64,000 nucleotides of DNA, from NCBI GenBank assembly GCA_964615765.1, contig CAZTQN010000014.1, forward strand, positions 22,135-86,134. Reading direction: 5' to 3'. The notes beneath the pieces are model-generated. The model saw nothing but the letters and a program-made list of their open reading frames with translations, made no database searches and had not been told where the DNA came from. Positions 41,381-49,899 of the stretch are shown piece after piece. Source of the stretch: CAZTQN01 sp964615765 (GTDB taxonomy: Bacteria > Planctomycetota > Phycisphaerae > Phycisphaerales > UBA1924). The position numbers and the translations under genes were made by a program. Each line of letters starts with the position of its first letter. Positions within the stretch are counted from its first letter, which is position 1.

Positions 41381-42727
41381 TTACCGCCCGCGTCGCGGCT
41401 GGTCTTTCTGCTCCGTCGTCTTCTTGTCCTTCCCGCCGATGGGCGTGGTAATCGACGAGAAGCGGAGGTACTGCGTCGCGGCCTGCGTCTCGGGCACGGT
41501 GAGCCAGCCCCAGAACGCCGCGGCGCCGTGGGCGACCACCGTTGTCGGCGGGTGGAAGTGGAACGCGAACGGCATCACGTCGTCGAGTTCGTCGTGCGTG
41601 CCGAAGTACTTCCACGGACGATCAAGCGGCTGAGCCCGGCTGGAGAATCGGCGGATCGACTTGGGATCGACCGGCACCCAGACTTCGCGCTGCGCGTCCG
41701 CGTCGTACAGACAGAACTCCGTCCACGAGCGGAGGTTCGGGCCGCTGGCCTTGTCGAACGCGCCGCCCGGCCCTCCCGCGGTCCCGCTGCTTTTGTCCTG
41801 GTGCCCGATGACGACGCGCGCGGGCAGGCCCGCGGCCCGGTAGACAGCCGTGAGCGCCGCCGCGATGTCGTGCTCGGTCCCGCGTCCGGCGCGGAGCGTC
41901 GCCGCGGCCCCGGCCAGTTCCAGTCCGGCGAACTGGTTGTTGCGGCGATTGCCGACCTGCCCGTTCCCGCTGGTCTGCACAGCTTCGACCACCTTGCCCG
42001 CGAGGAACTTGGCGAGCTGCGCCGGCGCGATCGACTTGGGGTCCTTCCCGCCCGTCCAGGCCTTCACCTGCTCGGTCACGACCGGGTCGTTGCTGTCGAC
42101 GAACATCTGCGGGGCCAGGGCCGACGCGCCGACGGCGCCCCAGCCCCCCTGCGGCCACACCGCGCGGGCCGCCGCCTTCTCGTCGTAGATCGTGCGCCAC
42201 GTCGTCATCGGGATCTCAAGTTCCAGCGACGCCTGGCGCCCTTCCATGTCCTTGAGTTCCCACCGCCCGAGCTTCGACCCGCAGGGGTAATCGTCAAGCA
42301 CCGTGACTTGCGTGTCGCGCGGCTGGTCGTCGAACGACATCACGCCCTTGACACGCTCCATCTTGGTTTCGCTCGAGCCTGTCTTGGGCAGAAGCGGGAA
42401 GACGATCGCCGCGGTCTCGAACTTCAGTTTGCTGATCGCCGGCATGCGGTCGGTCGGGATGCGCTCGGCGGGCGTCTGGTACCCGTCGATGACGATGTTG
42501 ACGCGGAGCGTGCGCTCGCGCGAGCGGCCGCGGGTAAGGACGGGGTCGAGGATCGAAGGTCGCGCGTCCCCCGCGGGATCGCCGTCGGGGTTGGGCGGGG
42601 TGCCGGTGCCGGAGGCGGGCTGGAGCATGAGCGCCATGGCGCCGGAGCTCATGCGCACCCAGACCGCCGCGCCGGCCATGCCGAGGGCCGCCACCGCGAG
42701 TTCACGCCGCGTCCATCCGCTGTTCAT
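41381..42727 (-). CDS. Exported transglutaminase-like protein, catalytic residues lost
   Basis: A 448-aa protein. The ATG at 42727 has AGGAG upstream and starts a Tat-like signal (WTRRELAVAALGMAGAA). The transglutaminase core is recognisable at ~290-375. Where active relatives have GDCTEH, this one has GRGTEHDIAAAL followed by YRAAGLPARVVIGH, so Cys is Gly. Where they have a His before W-x-E, it has LRSWTEF, so His is Arg or Ser. The Asp of WVPVDP remains. It is therefore probably a non-catalytic binding protein. It is convergent with the pseudopilin gene, 6 bp apart. Periplasmic. Confidence 0.75.
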   Translation of the reverse strand: MNSGWTRRELAVAALGMAGAAVWVRMSSGAMALMLQPASGTGTPPNPDGDPAGDARPSILDPVLTRGRSRERTLRVNIVIDGYQTPAERIPTDRMPAISKLKFETAAIVFPLLPKTGSSETKMERVKGVMSFDDQPRDTQVTVLDDYPCGSKLGRWELKDMEGRQASLELEIPMTTWRTIYDEKAAARAVWPQGGWGAVGASALAPQMFVDSNDPVVTEQVKAWTGGKDPKSIAPAQLAKFLAGKVVEAVQTSGNGQVGNRRNNQFAGLELAGAAATLRAGRGTEHDIAAALTAVYRAAGLPARVVIGHQDKSSGTAGGPGGAFDKASGPNLRSWTEFCLYDADAQREVWVPVDPKSIRRFSSRAQPLDRPWKYFGTHDELDDVMPFAFHFHPPTTVVAHGAAAFWGWLTVPETQAATQYLRFSSITTPIGGKDKKTTEQKDQPRRGR

Positions 42728-42816
42728 CCCGGACTCCTGAGTGTTCGCTATACCCATGCGCCGGCAGTCTGTACGCCGCGATCACACCGTCGGATCTTCG
42801 ACATCGCTCGGGCCCG

Positions 42817-43590
42817 TCATTCCGCGGGCGTTTCCGCCTCAGCCCGCTCCGCGGAGCGACTCCCCCCGCGGCCTTCGCCGCGCACGCGGGCCCCAAACTC
42901 CTCGACCGGCGGCAGGTCCTTGATGCTCGCCAAGCCGAAGGTTTCCAGGAACTGGCGCGTGGTCGCGTACAGCAGCGGGCGGCCGAGCTCCTCGGCCCGC
43001 CCGGCGACGGTGATGAGCCGGCGCTCCGTGAGCGACCTCAGCACCTCGCCGCACGAGACCCCGCGGATCGCTTCCAGCGCGGCCCGCGTGATCGGCTGGC
43101 GATACGCGATGACGGCGAGGGTCTCGACGGACGCCCGGCTCAAGGCATGCCGCTCGCGCTTGCCGCGATACGCCTCGACGATCGCCGCGTATCGCGCGAG
43201 CGTCATCACGCGATACCCGCCGGCGATCGACTCGACGCGGAAGGCGCGGGCGGAGGCTTCGAGCTGCGCGTTGAGGGCGTCGACGGCTTTGTGGATCACC
43301 CGCACCGTGAGCTTGCCGTACGACCCCGACCCGCCGGACGCGGCGACCCCGCCCGCCGCGTCCAGCACTTCGATGATCCGCGCCGGCGGCATCGGCCGAT
43401 CGGCACTCATGAGCAGAACCTCGACGGCGGCGATCAGTTCTTCCGAGACCGCCGCGGCGGCGCCCCCGGCGGTGGCCGCGGACTCCGCGCCGCTCACGGC
43501 GGCGTCTTGCGCGGCGTCGGGCGCGGGCGCGTCCGGCGCCTGCTTGGGCTCGATCTGGGCCGCTCCGTCCTGCAAAGTCGAGGTCTCCAT
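42817..43590 (-). CDS. scpB: Segregation and condensation protein ScpB
   Basis: A 257-aa ScpB, the winged-helix subunit of the SMC-ScpA-ScpB condensin that organises and segregates the chromosome. The core spans ~48-225 with two winged helices (ELIAAVEVLLMSADRPMPPA and LSRASVETLAVIAYRQPITR), the second followed by IRGVSCGEVLRSLTERRLI and GRPLLYATTRQFLETFGL, all typical. An Ala-rich N-terminal extension and a charged tail flank the core. No scpA is adjacent. It is divergent from the SCO1 gene. Confidence 0.92.
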   Translation of the reverse strand: METSTLQDGAAQIEPKQAPDAPAPDAAQDAAVSGAESAATAGGAAAAVSEELIAAVEVLLMSADRPMPPARIIEVLDAAGGVAASGGSGSYGKLTVRVIHKAVDALNAQLEASARAFRVESIAGGYRVMTLARYAAIVEAYRGKRERHALSRASVETLAVIAYRQPITRAALEAIRGVSCGEVLRSLTERRLITVAGRAEELGRPLLYATTRQFLETFGLASIKDLPPVEEFGARVRGEGRGGSRSAERAEAETPAE

Positions 43591-43647
43591 ACGCGCGAGT
43601 GTAGCGGCGGGTGCCGCTCGCCGAGGGGCTCCATACGATTGACCCGC

Positions 43648-44346
43648 ATGCTCCCCCGACCGGTGAAGATTCTCGCGGTTGTCCTCGCGATCCTGTTCCT
43701 GGCCAGTTCGGCGGGAATGCTGTACCTCCGTCTCGCCCCCGCCGGCCCAAAGATCTCAACCTCACCCGCGCCCGCGTCGACCGACCCGCTCTCACCCGAG
43801 CCGCGCGTGGGCGAGCTGGCAATCCCCGAGTTCACCCTGCCCGCCGCTGACGGGCGCACGATCACCCGGGCGGACTTCACCGGCCGCGTGACGGTCATCG
43901 CCTTCATGTTCACGCACTGCCCGCTGATTTGCCCGACGCTGACGCAGGAGATGAGCAAGCTGCGCACGGCCCTCGATTCGGCCGACACGGTGCGTTTTCT
44001 CTCGATCAGCGTCGACCCGGCCCACGACACGCCCGAGCGCCTGAAGCAGTATGCCGCGGAGCACGCGATCGACGGGCAGCGGTGGGCGATCGCGGGGGCG
44101 ACGACGGAGCAGATCGCGCAGTTCGCCTCGGCCCTCAAGTTCGAGATCGGCCCGGACCCGAAGTTCAAGATCCCGCTGCCCGGCGGCGGCACGATGGACA
44201 ACATCGTGCACCCGTCGTGGTTCGTGCTCGTGGGGCCCGATGCGCGCGTGCTCGACATCTTCCAGGCGTCGAACCCGGCGGAGATGGACCGCTTGCGTCA
44301 GCGGGCCGGCGCCGCGGCAAAGGCTTTGAAGGCCGCCAAGCGCTGA
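43648..44346 (+). CDS. SCO1/SenC family copper chaperone
   Basis: A 232-aa membrane-anchored thioredoxin-fold protein. One N-terminal helix (ILAVVLAILFLASSAGMLYL) is followed by the SCO domain with the copper site Cys-x3-Cys in FTHCPLICPTLT and the His in MDNIVHPSWFVLV. It delivers copper to the CuA site of cytochrome oxidase or acts as a thiol reductant at the outer face of the inner membrane. No oxidase genes are near. It lies 51 bp upstream of the YmdB-type gene. Confidence 0.9.
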   Translation: MLPRPVKILAVVLAILFLASSAGMLYLRLAPAGPKISTSPAPASTDPLSPEPRVGELAIPEFTLPAADGRTITRADFTGRVTVIAFMFTHCPLICPTLTQEMSKLRTALDSADTVRFLSISVDPAHDTPERLKQYAAEHAIDGQRWAIAGATTEQIAQFASALKFEIGPDPKFKIPLPGGGTMDNIVHPSWFVLVGPDARVLDIFQASNPAEMDRLRQRAGAAAKALKAAKR

Positions 44347-44397
44347 GCGGGGCGATCGCGCGACTCACGCGCGGGTGCGGGCCGGTACGCTTGCGGC

Positions 44398-45225
44398 ATG
44401 CCCGAACTGGCCATGGCGTTTTTCGGCGACATCGTGGGCGGGGCCGGCCGGACCGCCGTCGCCGCCGTGCTCCCCAAGCTGCGCACCACGCACCGCGTGC
44501 AGTTCGCGATCGCCAATGCCGAGAACGCCAAGAACGGCTCGGGCCTGAGCCCGGACAACTACCGCGAACTCCGCCGGGCCGGGCTCGACGCGCTCACGCT
44601 GGGCGACCACGTCTTCAAGGACCGCCAGATCCTCGACCATCTCCGCGACGACGAGCACCCGGTGGCACGGCCGGCGAACCTGGCGCTCTCGGCGCCGGGC
44701 AAGCGGATCACGCGGCGCACCATCCCCGGGCCCGCGGGCGAACAGCCGGTGTACATCCTCACCGTGCTCGGACGCGTGCACATGCCGATGCCCAGCGACA
44801 ACCCGTTCGCCGCGATCGACCGCGAACTCTCGGCGGTGCCGGAGCCGAACGCGATCGCCGTGGTCGAGGTGCACGCCGAGGTCACCAGCGAGAAGCAGGC
44901 GCTGGCGTGGTATTGCCTGGACCGCTGGACCGACCCGTCCCGCGTCAAGGTCGTCGCCGTCGTCGGCTCGCACACGCACGTGCAGACCGCCGACGCTCGC
45001 TTGCTGGATCACCAGGTCGCGGCGATCACCGACCTGGGCATGTGCGGCCCGCACCGCAGCGTCATCGGACGAGACATCCGCGCCACCATCGAGATGATGG
45101 CGGCCCAACTGCCCACGCCGCTCGAAGTCGCGAGCGAAGACAACCGCGCCTCGGGCGTCATCATCCGCATCGACCCCGCAGCGCGGCGTGCGGTAGGGAT
45201 CGAAGCCTTCAACCTGTCGGCCTGA
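44398..45225 (+). CDS. YmdB family metallophosphoesterase
   Basis: A 275-aa protein matching the YmdB/TIGR00282 family. The metal-binding residues lie in FFGDIVGGAGR, IANAENAKNG, LGDHVF, VEVHAEVTSEKQA and VGSHTHVQTAD, all in order and spacing. Family members are dinuclear-metal phosphodiesterases; Bacillus YmdB hydrolyses 2',3'-cyclic nucleotides and affects biofilm and motility decisions. The length is normal. It follows the SCO1 gene and is convergent with panD. Cytoplasmic. Confidence 0.9.
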   Translation: MPELAMAFFGDIVGGAGRTAVAAVLPKLRTTHRVQFAIANAENAKNGSGLSPDNYRELRRAGLDALTLGDHVFKDRQILDHLRDDEHPVARPANLALSAPGKRITRRTIPGPAGEQPVYILTVLGRVHMPMPSDNPFAAIDRELSAVPEPNAIAVVEVHAEVTSEKQALAWYCLDRWTDPSRVKVVAVVGSHTHVQTADARLLDHQVAAITDLGMCGPHRSVIGRDIRATIEMMAAQLPTPLEVASEDNRASGVIIRIDPAARRAVGIEAFNLSA

Positions 45226-45230
45226 ATCGC

Positions 45231-45290
45231 CTACGCCTCCCCTTCCCCCCCTCGCCTCTCGCCCCTGACCTCTCGCCCCTTCCTACTACC
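45231..45290. repeat. Pyrimidine-rich CCCCTGACCTCT tract, copy 4
   Basis: About 60 bases of almost pure C/T between the YmdB-type gene and panD, containing GCCCCTGACCTCTCGCCCCT. As with the other three copies, it directly follows a minus-strand stop codon (panD). It is 17 kb from the others. Confidence 0.65.
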
Positions 45291-45666
45291 ATTCCCGCTC
45301 GCTCTCGTACATCACGACCCGCTCGATGCTGTTGTCATCGTTCATGATCACGACCCGCGGCTTGTGCACGCGGTACTCCTCGTCATCCATGTAGGCGTAG
45401 TGCATGATGATGACCTTGTCCCCCGGCTCGACGAGGTGGGCCGCGGCCCCGTTAAGCTCGATGCACCCCGACCCGCGCTGGCCGCGGAAGATGTAGGTCT
45501 CAAACCGGGCCCCGTTGCGGCAGTTGGAGATGAGCACCTGGTCGTTGACCCGCATCCCGCAGGCCTCCAGCAGGTCGGCGTCGATGGTGATCGACCCGAT
45601 GTAGTCCGGCTTCGCCGCCGTCACGCGGGCCATGTGGATCTTCGAGTGCAGCACGGGTCTGAACAT
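45286..45666 (-). CDS. panD: Aspartate 1-decarboxylase
   Basis: A 126-aa pyruvoyl enzyme making beta-alanine for pantothenate and CoA. The self-cleavage site Gly24-Ser25 is in DYIGSITID, with Lys9 (LHSKI) and Tyr22 in place. VNDQVLISNCRNGARFETY and GCIELNGAAAHLVEPGD are typical. The ATG at 45666 is the standard start MFRPVL. The precursor should be cleaved into alpha and beta chains after Gly24. No other pantothenate gene is adjacent. Confidence 0.95.
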   Translation of the reverse strand: MFRPVLHSKIHMARVTAAKPDYIGSITIDADLLEACGMRVNDQVLISNCRNGARFETYIFRGQRGSGCIELNGAAAHLVEPGDKVIIMHYAYMDDEEYRVHKPRVVIMNDDNSIERVVMYESEREW

Positions 45667-45919
45667 GCGGTTGGCAGGGTAGCGACCCCGCGCGGCGTGG
45701 GGCTTCGCCGCCCTAGTCGATCGCCGTGACCCGCGACACCCATCGCTTCCCCCGGGCTGGCCGTTTTTATCAGACACAAACCAACCCCGAACCGGCGTGG
45801 CATTTTTTATCGTCCATGTGCGAGATCGCGCGGACATCACCGGAAAAGGGGTGCAGACGCGGCTTGCCGCCGCACACTTGCACGCTCCGCACCGCGCACC
45901 GCACATCAGGAGACCCGCC

Positions 45920-47818
45920 ATGTCATCCGCGTTCCGCCCCGCTTGTCGCCGCCCCTTGGCCACGCTCGCCCTCGCCGTCTCCGCCGCCGCCGGCTTCGCC
46001 GGTGCGGCGGGCGCTCAGGTCAGCCTCTTCCGCTACAACGTGCCCGACCTCGACCAGCGCCGCTCGACCCTTCCCGGCGACGGCGACATGCACTGCGTTC
46101 CCACCAGCGCCATCAACTGGACCGCGTACATCGCCAACCACGGCTACGCCCCCATGATGTTCGGCGCCCGCACCTGGCAGGACAACGCCAACTACAACTT
46201 CGTGACCCAGAACATCAACGTGATGGGCACGTTCATGGGCACCGACCCCGTCGACGGCACGACCGGTGACGCCGGCATCAACGGGCTCCGCCTCTTCCTG
46301 CTCACCCGCGCTCCGTTCCAGTTCACCGCCTCCAAGTGGTACGGCAACATCTCCGCTTTCGACGTCTTCAACCAGATGGCCTCCAACGGGCTGGTCAGCG
46401 TCTGCTACGGCTACTACGTGCAGAATCCAAACCCGCTCGGCGGCTTCTTCTACAACCGCGACGGCGGGCACTGCGTCACGCTCAACGGCATCCAGAACAT
46501 GTTCGCCTCCTCCGAGCCCGTCTTCCGCATGCGCGATCCCGCCTCCGACTCTGACTACTTCTCGCAGGGCACCTTCACCACCATCTCCTGCCGCGTCGAG
46601 CCGCAAACCTTTGACTCCACGCCCACCCCCGGGGGCGACGTGACGCGCACGCGCATGCTCGACTTCGGCACCAGCAGCACCACGCGCCGCTACCTCGACT
46701 CCATGTACGTGATCCGCGCCAACTTCAGCTGCTGGGCCCCGGCGACGGTCAACCCGCAGATCAAGATCTCCAAGGTCGCCGCCCTCTTCGGCGACCCGCA
46801 GCCCCAGGAAACCACGATCAACCTCGCGCCGGGCGCCGTCGCCAGCGCCATCGCGCTGCACCCCGACCTCTCCAAGGCGGTCGTCGTCGAGTGCACGCCG
46901 GGCCCCGTCGGCACGCCGGCGACGTACCGCAAGAAGCTCATTAACCTCGCCGACGGCTCTTCGACCGACCTGGGCCTGCTCCTCCCCGCGGTTCAAGGCA
47001 AGACGCCGGTGGTGTTCGACCGCTTCGGGCGGCTCATCGAGTGTGACGGGAGCGTGCTCAAATCCTGGGATCTCTCCGGCCGCGCGCCGGCGCTGGTGGG
47101 CTCGCGCGTGCTCGCGTCGCCGGCCAGCAGCATCGCGTACGACGACTCGGGCGACGAGGTGGTCGTGCTGACGCCGCTCAACCGGCGTCTGATCCGCTGC
47201 ACGCCGGACCTGACGGGCGCGATCGACGAGCCGCTGCCCGCCGCGCTGCCGGCCATGACCGACGCCTCCGTCGTGTCCGACCCGGCCACCGGGAAGTTCA
47301 TCATCGCGATCACGGGCAGCCCCACCATCCACCAGATCGGCCTGATCCCCGGAACGCCGCGCTTGGCCCTCGAGAACAGCCTCCTGCTGCCCGCGGTGCA
47401 GAGCGTGCAGGACCTCCAACCCGGCGACGGCGGCATGAACTTCGCGCTCTGTGACGGCAGCGTCCGCATGCTCGACCGCGACCCGGCCACCGGCCGCCTC
47501 CGCGTCGCGCCGACGCAGCTCTACAACAACCTCCCGCCGATGCGCTCGATGACGATCAGCCGCAGCCGCTCCAACTTCGACCCGGAACTGCACTCTGGCC
47601 CGGCGTGGCGCAACCTCGCGAACCCCGACGAAGGCGTCGTCTCCACGCCGGACTGCCCCGCGGACCACAACCTGAGCGGCAACGTCACCATCCAGGACCT
47701 GTTCGACTTCCTCGCCGACTACTTCGCGCAAGACCCGGCCGCCGACGTCAACGGCTCCGCGTCGCTCACGGTGCAGGACATCTTCGACTTCATCGAGGCC
47801 TACTTCCGCGGGTGCTGA
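45920..47818 (+). CDS. Exported C39-like/beta-propeller protein with GC-type dockerin
   Basis: A 632-aa secreted protein. The ATG at 45920 has CAGGAGA upstream, and a signal peptide follows (LATLALAVSAAAGFA, cleavage near AGAQ). Residues ~30-270 look like a C39-type papain-fold domain: the Cys is in MHCVPTSAINW and the His in GGHCVTLNGI. Residues ~285-550 form beta-propeller-like repeats (for example SSIAYDDSGDEVVVLTPLNR). The C-terminus is the dockerin-like pair (LSGNVTIQDLFDFLADYF and SLTVQDIFDFIEAYFRGC) ending in Gly-Cys. It may be a surface-docked protease or peptide-binding protein. A terminator follows the gene. Confidence 0.82.
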   Translation: MSSAFRPACRRPLATLALAVSAAAGFAGAAGAQVSLFRYNVPDLDQRRSTLPGDGDMHCVPTSAINWTAYIANHGYAPMMFGARTWQDNANYNFVTQNINVMGTFMGTDPVDGTTGDAGINGLRLFLLTRAPFQFTASKWYGNISAFDVFNQMASNGLVSVCYGYYVQNPNPLGGFFYNRDGGHCVTLNGIQNMFASSEPVFRMRDPASDSDYFSQGTFTTISCRVEPQTFDSTPTPGGDVTRTRMLDFGTSSTTRRYLDSMYVIRANFSCWAPATVNPQIKISKVAALFGDPQPQETTINLAPGAVASAIALHPDLSKAVVVECTPGPVGTPATYRKKLINLADGSSTDLGLLLPAVQGKTPVVFDRFGRLIECDGSVLKSWDLSGRAPALVGSRVLASPASSIAYDDSGDEVVVLTPLNRRLIRCTPDLTGAIDEPLPAALPAMTDASVVSDPATGKFIIAITGSPTIHQIGLIPGTPRLALENSLLLPAVQSVQDLQPGDGGMNFALCDGSVRMLDRDPATGRLRVAPTQLYNNLPPMRSMTISRSRSNFDPELHSGPAWRNLANPDEGVVSTPDCPADHNLSGNVTIQDLFDFLADYFAQDPAADVNGSASLTVQDIFDFIEAYFRGC

Positions 47819-47827
47819 GCCGGGTAC

Positions 47828-47846
47828 CCCCACGCTCCGCGTGGGG
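47828..47846. terminator. Small hairpin after the dockerin gene
   Basis: ccccacgc pairs with gcgtgggg around a 3-base loop, 9 bp after the stop codon. There is no T-run. It may protect the mRNA end or assist the terminator 30 bp further on. Confidence 0.4.
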
Positions 47847-47876
47847 CGGCTTGTTCCAGAATCGCACGCACCTCTC

Positions 47877-47904
47877 GCGGCGGGCCTACCAACGGGCCCG
47901 CCGC
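47877..47904 (+). terminator. Terminator of the dockerin-protein gene
   Basis: A perfect 10-bp stem (gcggcgggcc with ggcccgccgc), an 8-base loop, then TTGTCTTTCCT on the plus strand. It lies just before the next start codon at 47926. Confidence 0.8.
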
Positions 47905-47925
47905 TTGTCTTTCCTACCCTCCGCC

Positions 47926-48945
47926 ATGCGCTACCGACCAATCCCACGCACCGACATCCGCGTCTCCGAAATCGGCTTCGGCTGCTGGACCATGGGCGGC
48001 CCGAACTGGTCCTCCGCAAACGGCCAGCCCATCGGGTGGGGCGAGATCAACGAGGACGACGTCCGCGCCGGCATCAAGACCGGGCTCGACGCCGGCGTCA
48101 ATCACTGGGACAACGCCGACGTCTACGGCAACGGCCGCGCCGAGCGCCTGCTCGGACGCATCCTGAAAGATCTCGGCGCCCCGCGGCAGACGCAGGTGAT
48201 CGCGACCAAAGTCGGGCACTTCCGCGGCACCGCCGCCCACGCGTACCAGCCGCACCACATCCGGCATCAGTGCGAGCAGTCGCTGCGGAACCTCCGCACC
48301 GATTACATCGACATCTACTACTTCCACCACGGCGCGTACAGCGGCCCCGACGACGACGGGCGTCCGCACGACTATCTCCACGAAGCCGCCGACACCATGC
48401 ACGATCTCGTCAAGCAAGGCAAGGTCCGCGCCATCGGGCAGTCGGCGTACTCCGACGACGACTTCGCACGGGCCGTCCCCGTGCTCAGGCCGCACGTGTT
48501 GCAGAACAAGGCGAATCTGCGCTACGACCCGTTCATCCGCGAGGGCTCGCGCCTGCAGGCCCTGATGCGCGAGCATCAGTGCGCGTTCGTCGCCTTCGGC
48601 CCGCTGGACCAGGGCATCCTGCTCGACAAGTTCGACCCCGACAAGCCCCCGCAGTTCGAAGAGGGCGACTACCGCACCAGCCGCAAGGACTTCGCGCCCG
48701 ACACGCTGCGCGACGTGCGCCACAAGCTCGCCGCGGTGCGCCAGCGGTACCGGCGCGACGGCGTGCCCGACGTCGAAACCCTGTCAAGCGTCGCCAGCCG
48801 CTGGGTGCTCACGCACGACAACGTCTGCTCCGTCATCCCCGGCTTCCGCAACCAGCGGCAAGCCCAGGCCAACCTCCGCGCCGCGGTCGACGACCCCATG
48901 CCCCAGGACCAGGCGGCGTGGCTGCGCGAGTTGTTTGCGAGCTGA
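47926..48945 (+). CDS. Aldo/keto reductase
   Basis: A 339-aa NADP(H)-dependent oxidoreductase of the aldo/keto reductase superfamily. The TIM-barrel start VSEIGFGCWTMGG is typical, and the catalytic residues are visible: Asp and Tyr in HWDNADVYGNGRAE, Lys in VIATKVG and His in YYFHHGAY. The cofactor-binding end is SVIPGFRNQRQAQANLRAA. It resembles the Tas/YghZ-like group acting on small aldehydes or sugars; the substrate is unknown. It stands alone after a strong terminator. Cytoplasmic. Confidence 0.9.
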   Translation: MRYRPIPRTDIRVSEIGFGCWTMGGPNWSSANGQPIGWGEINEDDVRAGIKTGLDAGVNHWDNADVYGNGRAERLLGRILKDLGAPRQTQVIATKVGHFRGTAAHAYQPHHIRHQCEQSLRNLRTDYIDIYYFHHGAYSGPDDDGRPHDYLHEAADTMHDLVKQGKVRAIGQSAYSDDDFARAVPVLRPHVLQNKANLRYDPFIREGSRLQALMREHQCAFVAFGPLDQGILLDKFDPDKPPQFEEGDYRTSRKDFAPDTLRDVRHKLAAVRQRYRRDGVPDVETLSSVASRWVLTHDNVCSVIPGFRNQRQAQANLRAAVDDPMPQDQAAWLRELFAS

Positions 48946-49100
48946 TACATCTCACGAAAGTCCATGTCTTCCTCCAAGGTCGCAGCCCGCGAACCGCGTG
49001 ATTGCTCTGTGCACACGGCGCGACGGTGCGGTTGACGCATCACGACGCCGAGTGCCCCAACCCGCGGCCGCCATCGGCCGCTCAACACTTGGAGCATGTC

Positions 49101-49787
49101 ATGAAGTCCGTCCTTGGTCTGAGCGTTATCGTTCTGTCCTCGTCCACCGCCCTTGCAAACACCGCTTTGTACGATCAGATGACCGGCGTGACGCCGTTCT
49201 CGTGGTGGGGGTCCAACGCCAACGCGAACCCCGACCGCAATGCCCGCTCGTTCGACAACTTCACGCTGTCGAGTAGCGCCACCGTGACGTCCGTCGACTG
49301 GAACGGCATGCTCGACGAGCGGTACGGGTCTGACGGCTTCCAGCCTCAGCCCGTCGCCTCGATCAGCGGCTTCCGCATCACCTTCTACCAGCACGACGTG
49401 GCCCTGAACCTGCCCGGCCCTGCGATCGCCGACGAGTTCATCCCCTCTGCCGCTGTCACCGAGACCAACTTCGGCCACCCGACCGCCTCGTCCTATTCCG
49501 CCGCGCTGTCCTCACCGGTCGCGCTCAACGCCGGCGTCCAGTACTGGTTCAGCGTCGCCGCCGTGCTGCCCAACCCCGACGCGCCCGTGCTCCTCTGGCG
49601 CGGCGGCCCGCAGAACACTCCCCTCACCACCGGCGACGGCTACGGCGCCTGGCTCAACAACGACGGCATCAGCGGCTCCCGCCAGCACGACCTGCTCTTC
49701 CGCCTCAACGGCGTTCCGACGCCCGGCTCCGCGGCCCTGCTGACGATCGCCGGCGCCTTCGCCGCCCGCCGCCGCCGACACGCGTGA
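49101..49787 (+). CDS. PEP-CTERM-like exported protein
   Basis: A 228-aa secreted protein. The ATG at 49101 has TTGGAG upstream. The signal peptide is VLGLSVIVLSSSTALA. The mature beta-sandwich-like domain (~20-205) contains FDNFTLSSSATVTSVDWNGM and VALNAGVQYWFSVAAVLP, as in other planctomycete PEP-CTERM proteins of unknown role. The tail VPTPGSAALLTIAGAFA plus Arg residues is the sorting signal. The two-box motif seen upstream of the two PEP-CTERM-like genes near 12 kb is absent here, so regulation differs. A small GC-rich hairpin (49064-49081) lies in its leader. Confidence 0.75.
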   Translation: MKSVLGLSVIVLSSSTALANTALYDQMTGVTPFSWWGSNANANPDRNARSFDNFTLSSSATVTSVDWNGMLDERYGSDGFQPQPVASISGFRITFYQHDVALNLPGPAIADEFIPSAAVTETNFGHPTASSYSAALSSPVALNAGVQYWFSVAAVLPNPDAPVLLWRGGPQNTPLTTGDGYGAWLNNDGISGSRQHDLLFRLNGVPTPGSAALLTIAGAFAARRRRHA

Positions 49788-49824
49788 CCTACCTCTCGCC
49801 ATCTCTCTCAATCTCTCTCGCTTT

Positions 49825-49864
49825 CAACGAGCGCATCCACCCGCGGCGGTGGGTGCGCTCGTTG
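49825..49864. terminator. Long bidirectional terminator hairpin
   Basis: A 17-bp stem with a single T-G pair and a 6-base loop, centred between two convergent genes. T-runs are weak on both sides, but the stem is the strongest in the window. Confidence 0.7.
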
Positions 49865-49899
49865 ACGTTCACGCCGAGATTCCCGCCTCGCGGACCGGC

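Noticed and set aside
45923..48019. Open frame of ~700 codons on the minus strand, antisense to the dockerin-protein gene
   Set aside because: It is a high-GC shadow: rich in Arg, Gly, Val and His, with no ribosome binding site, opposite a gene with a clear signal peptide and domains.
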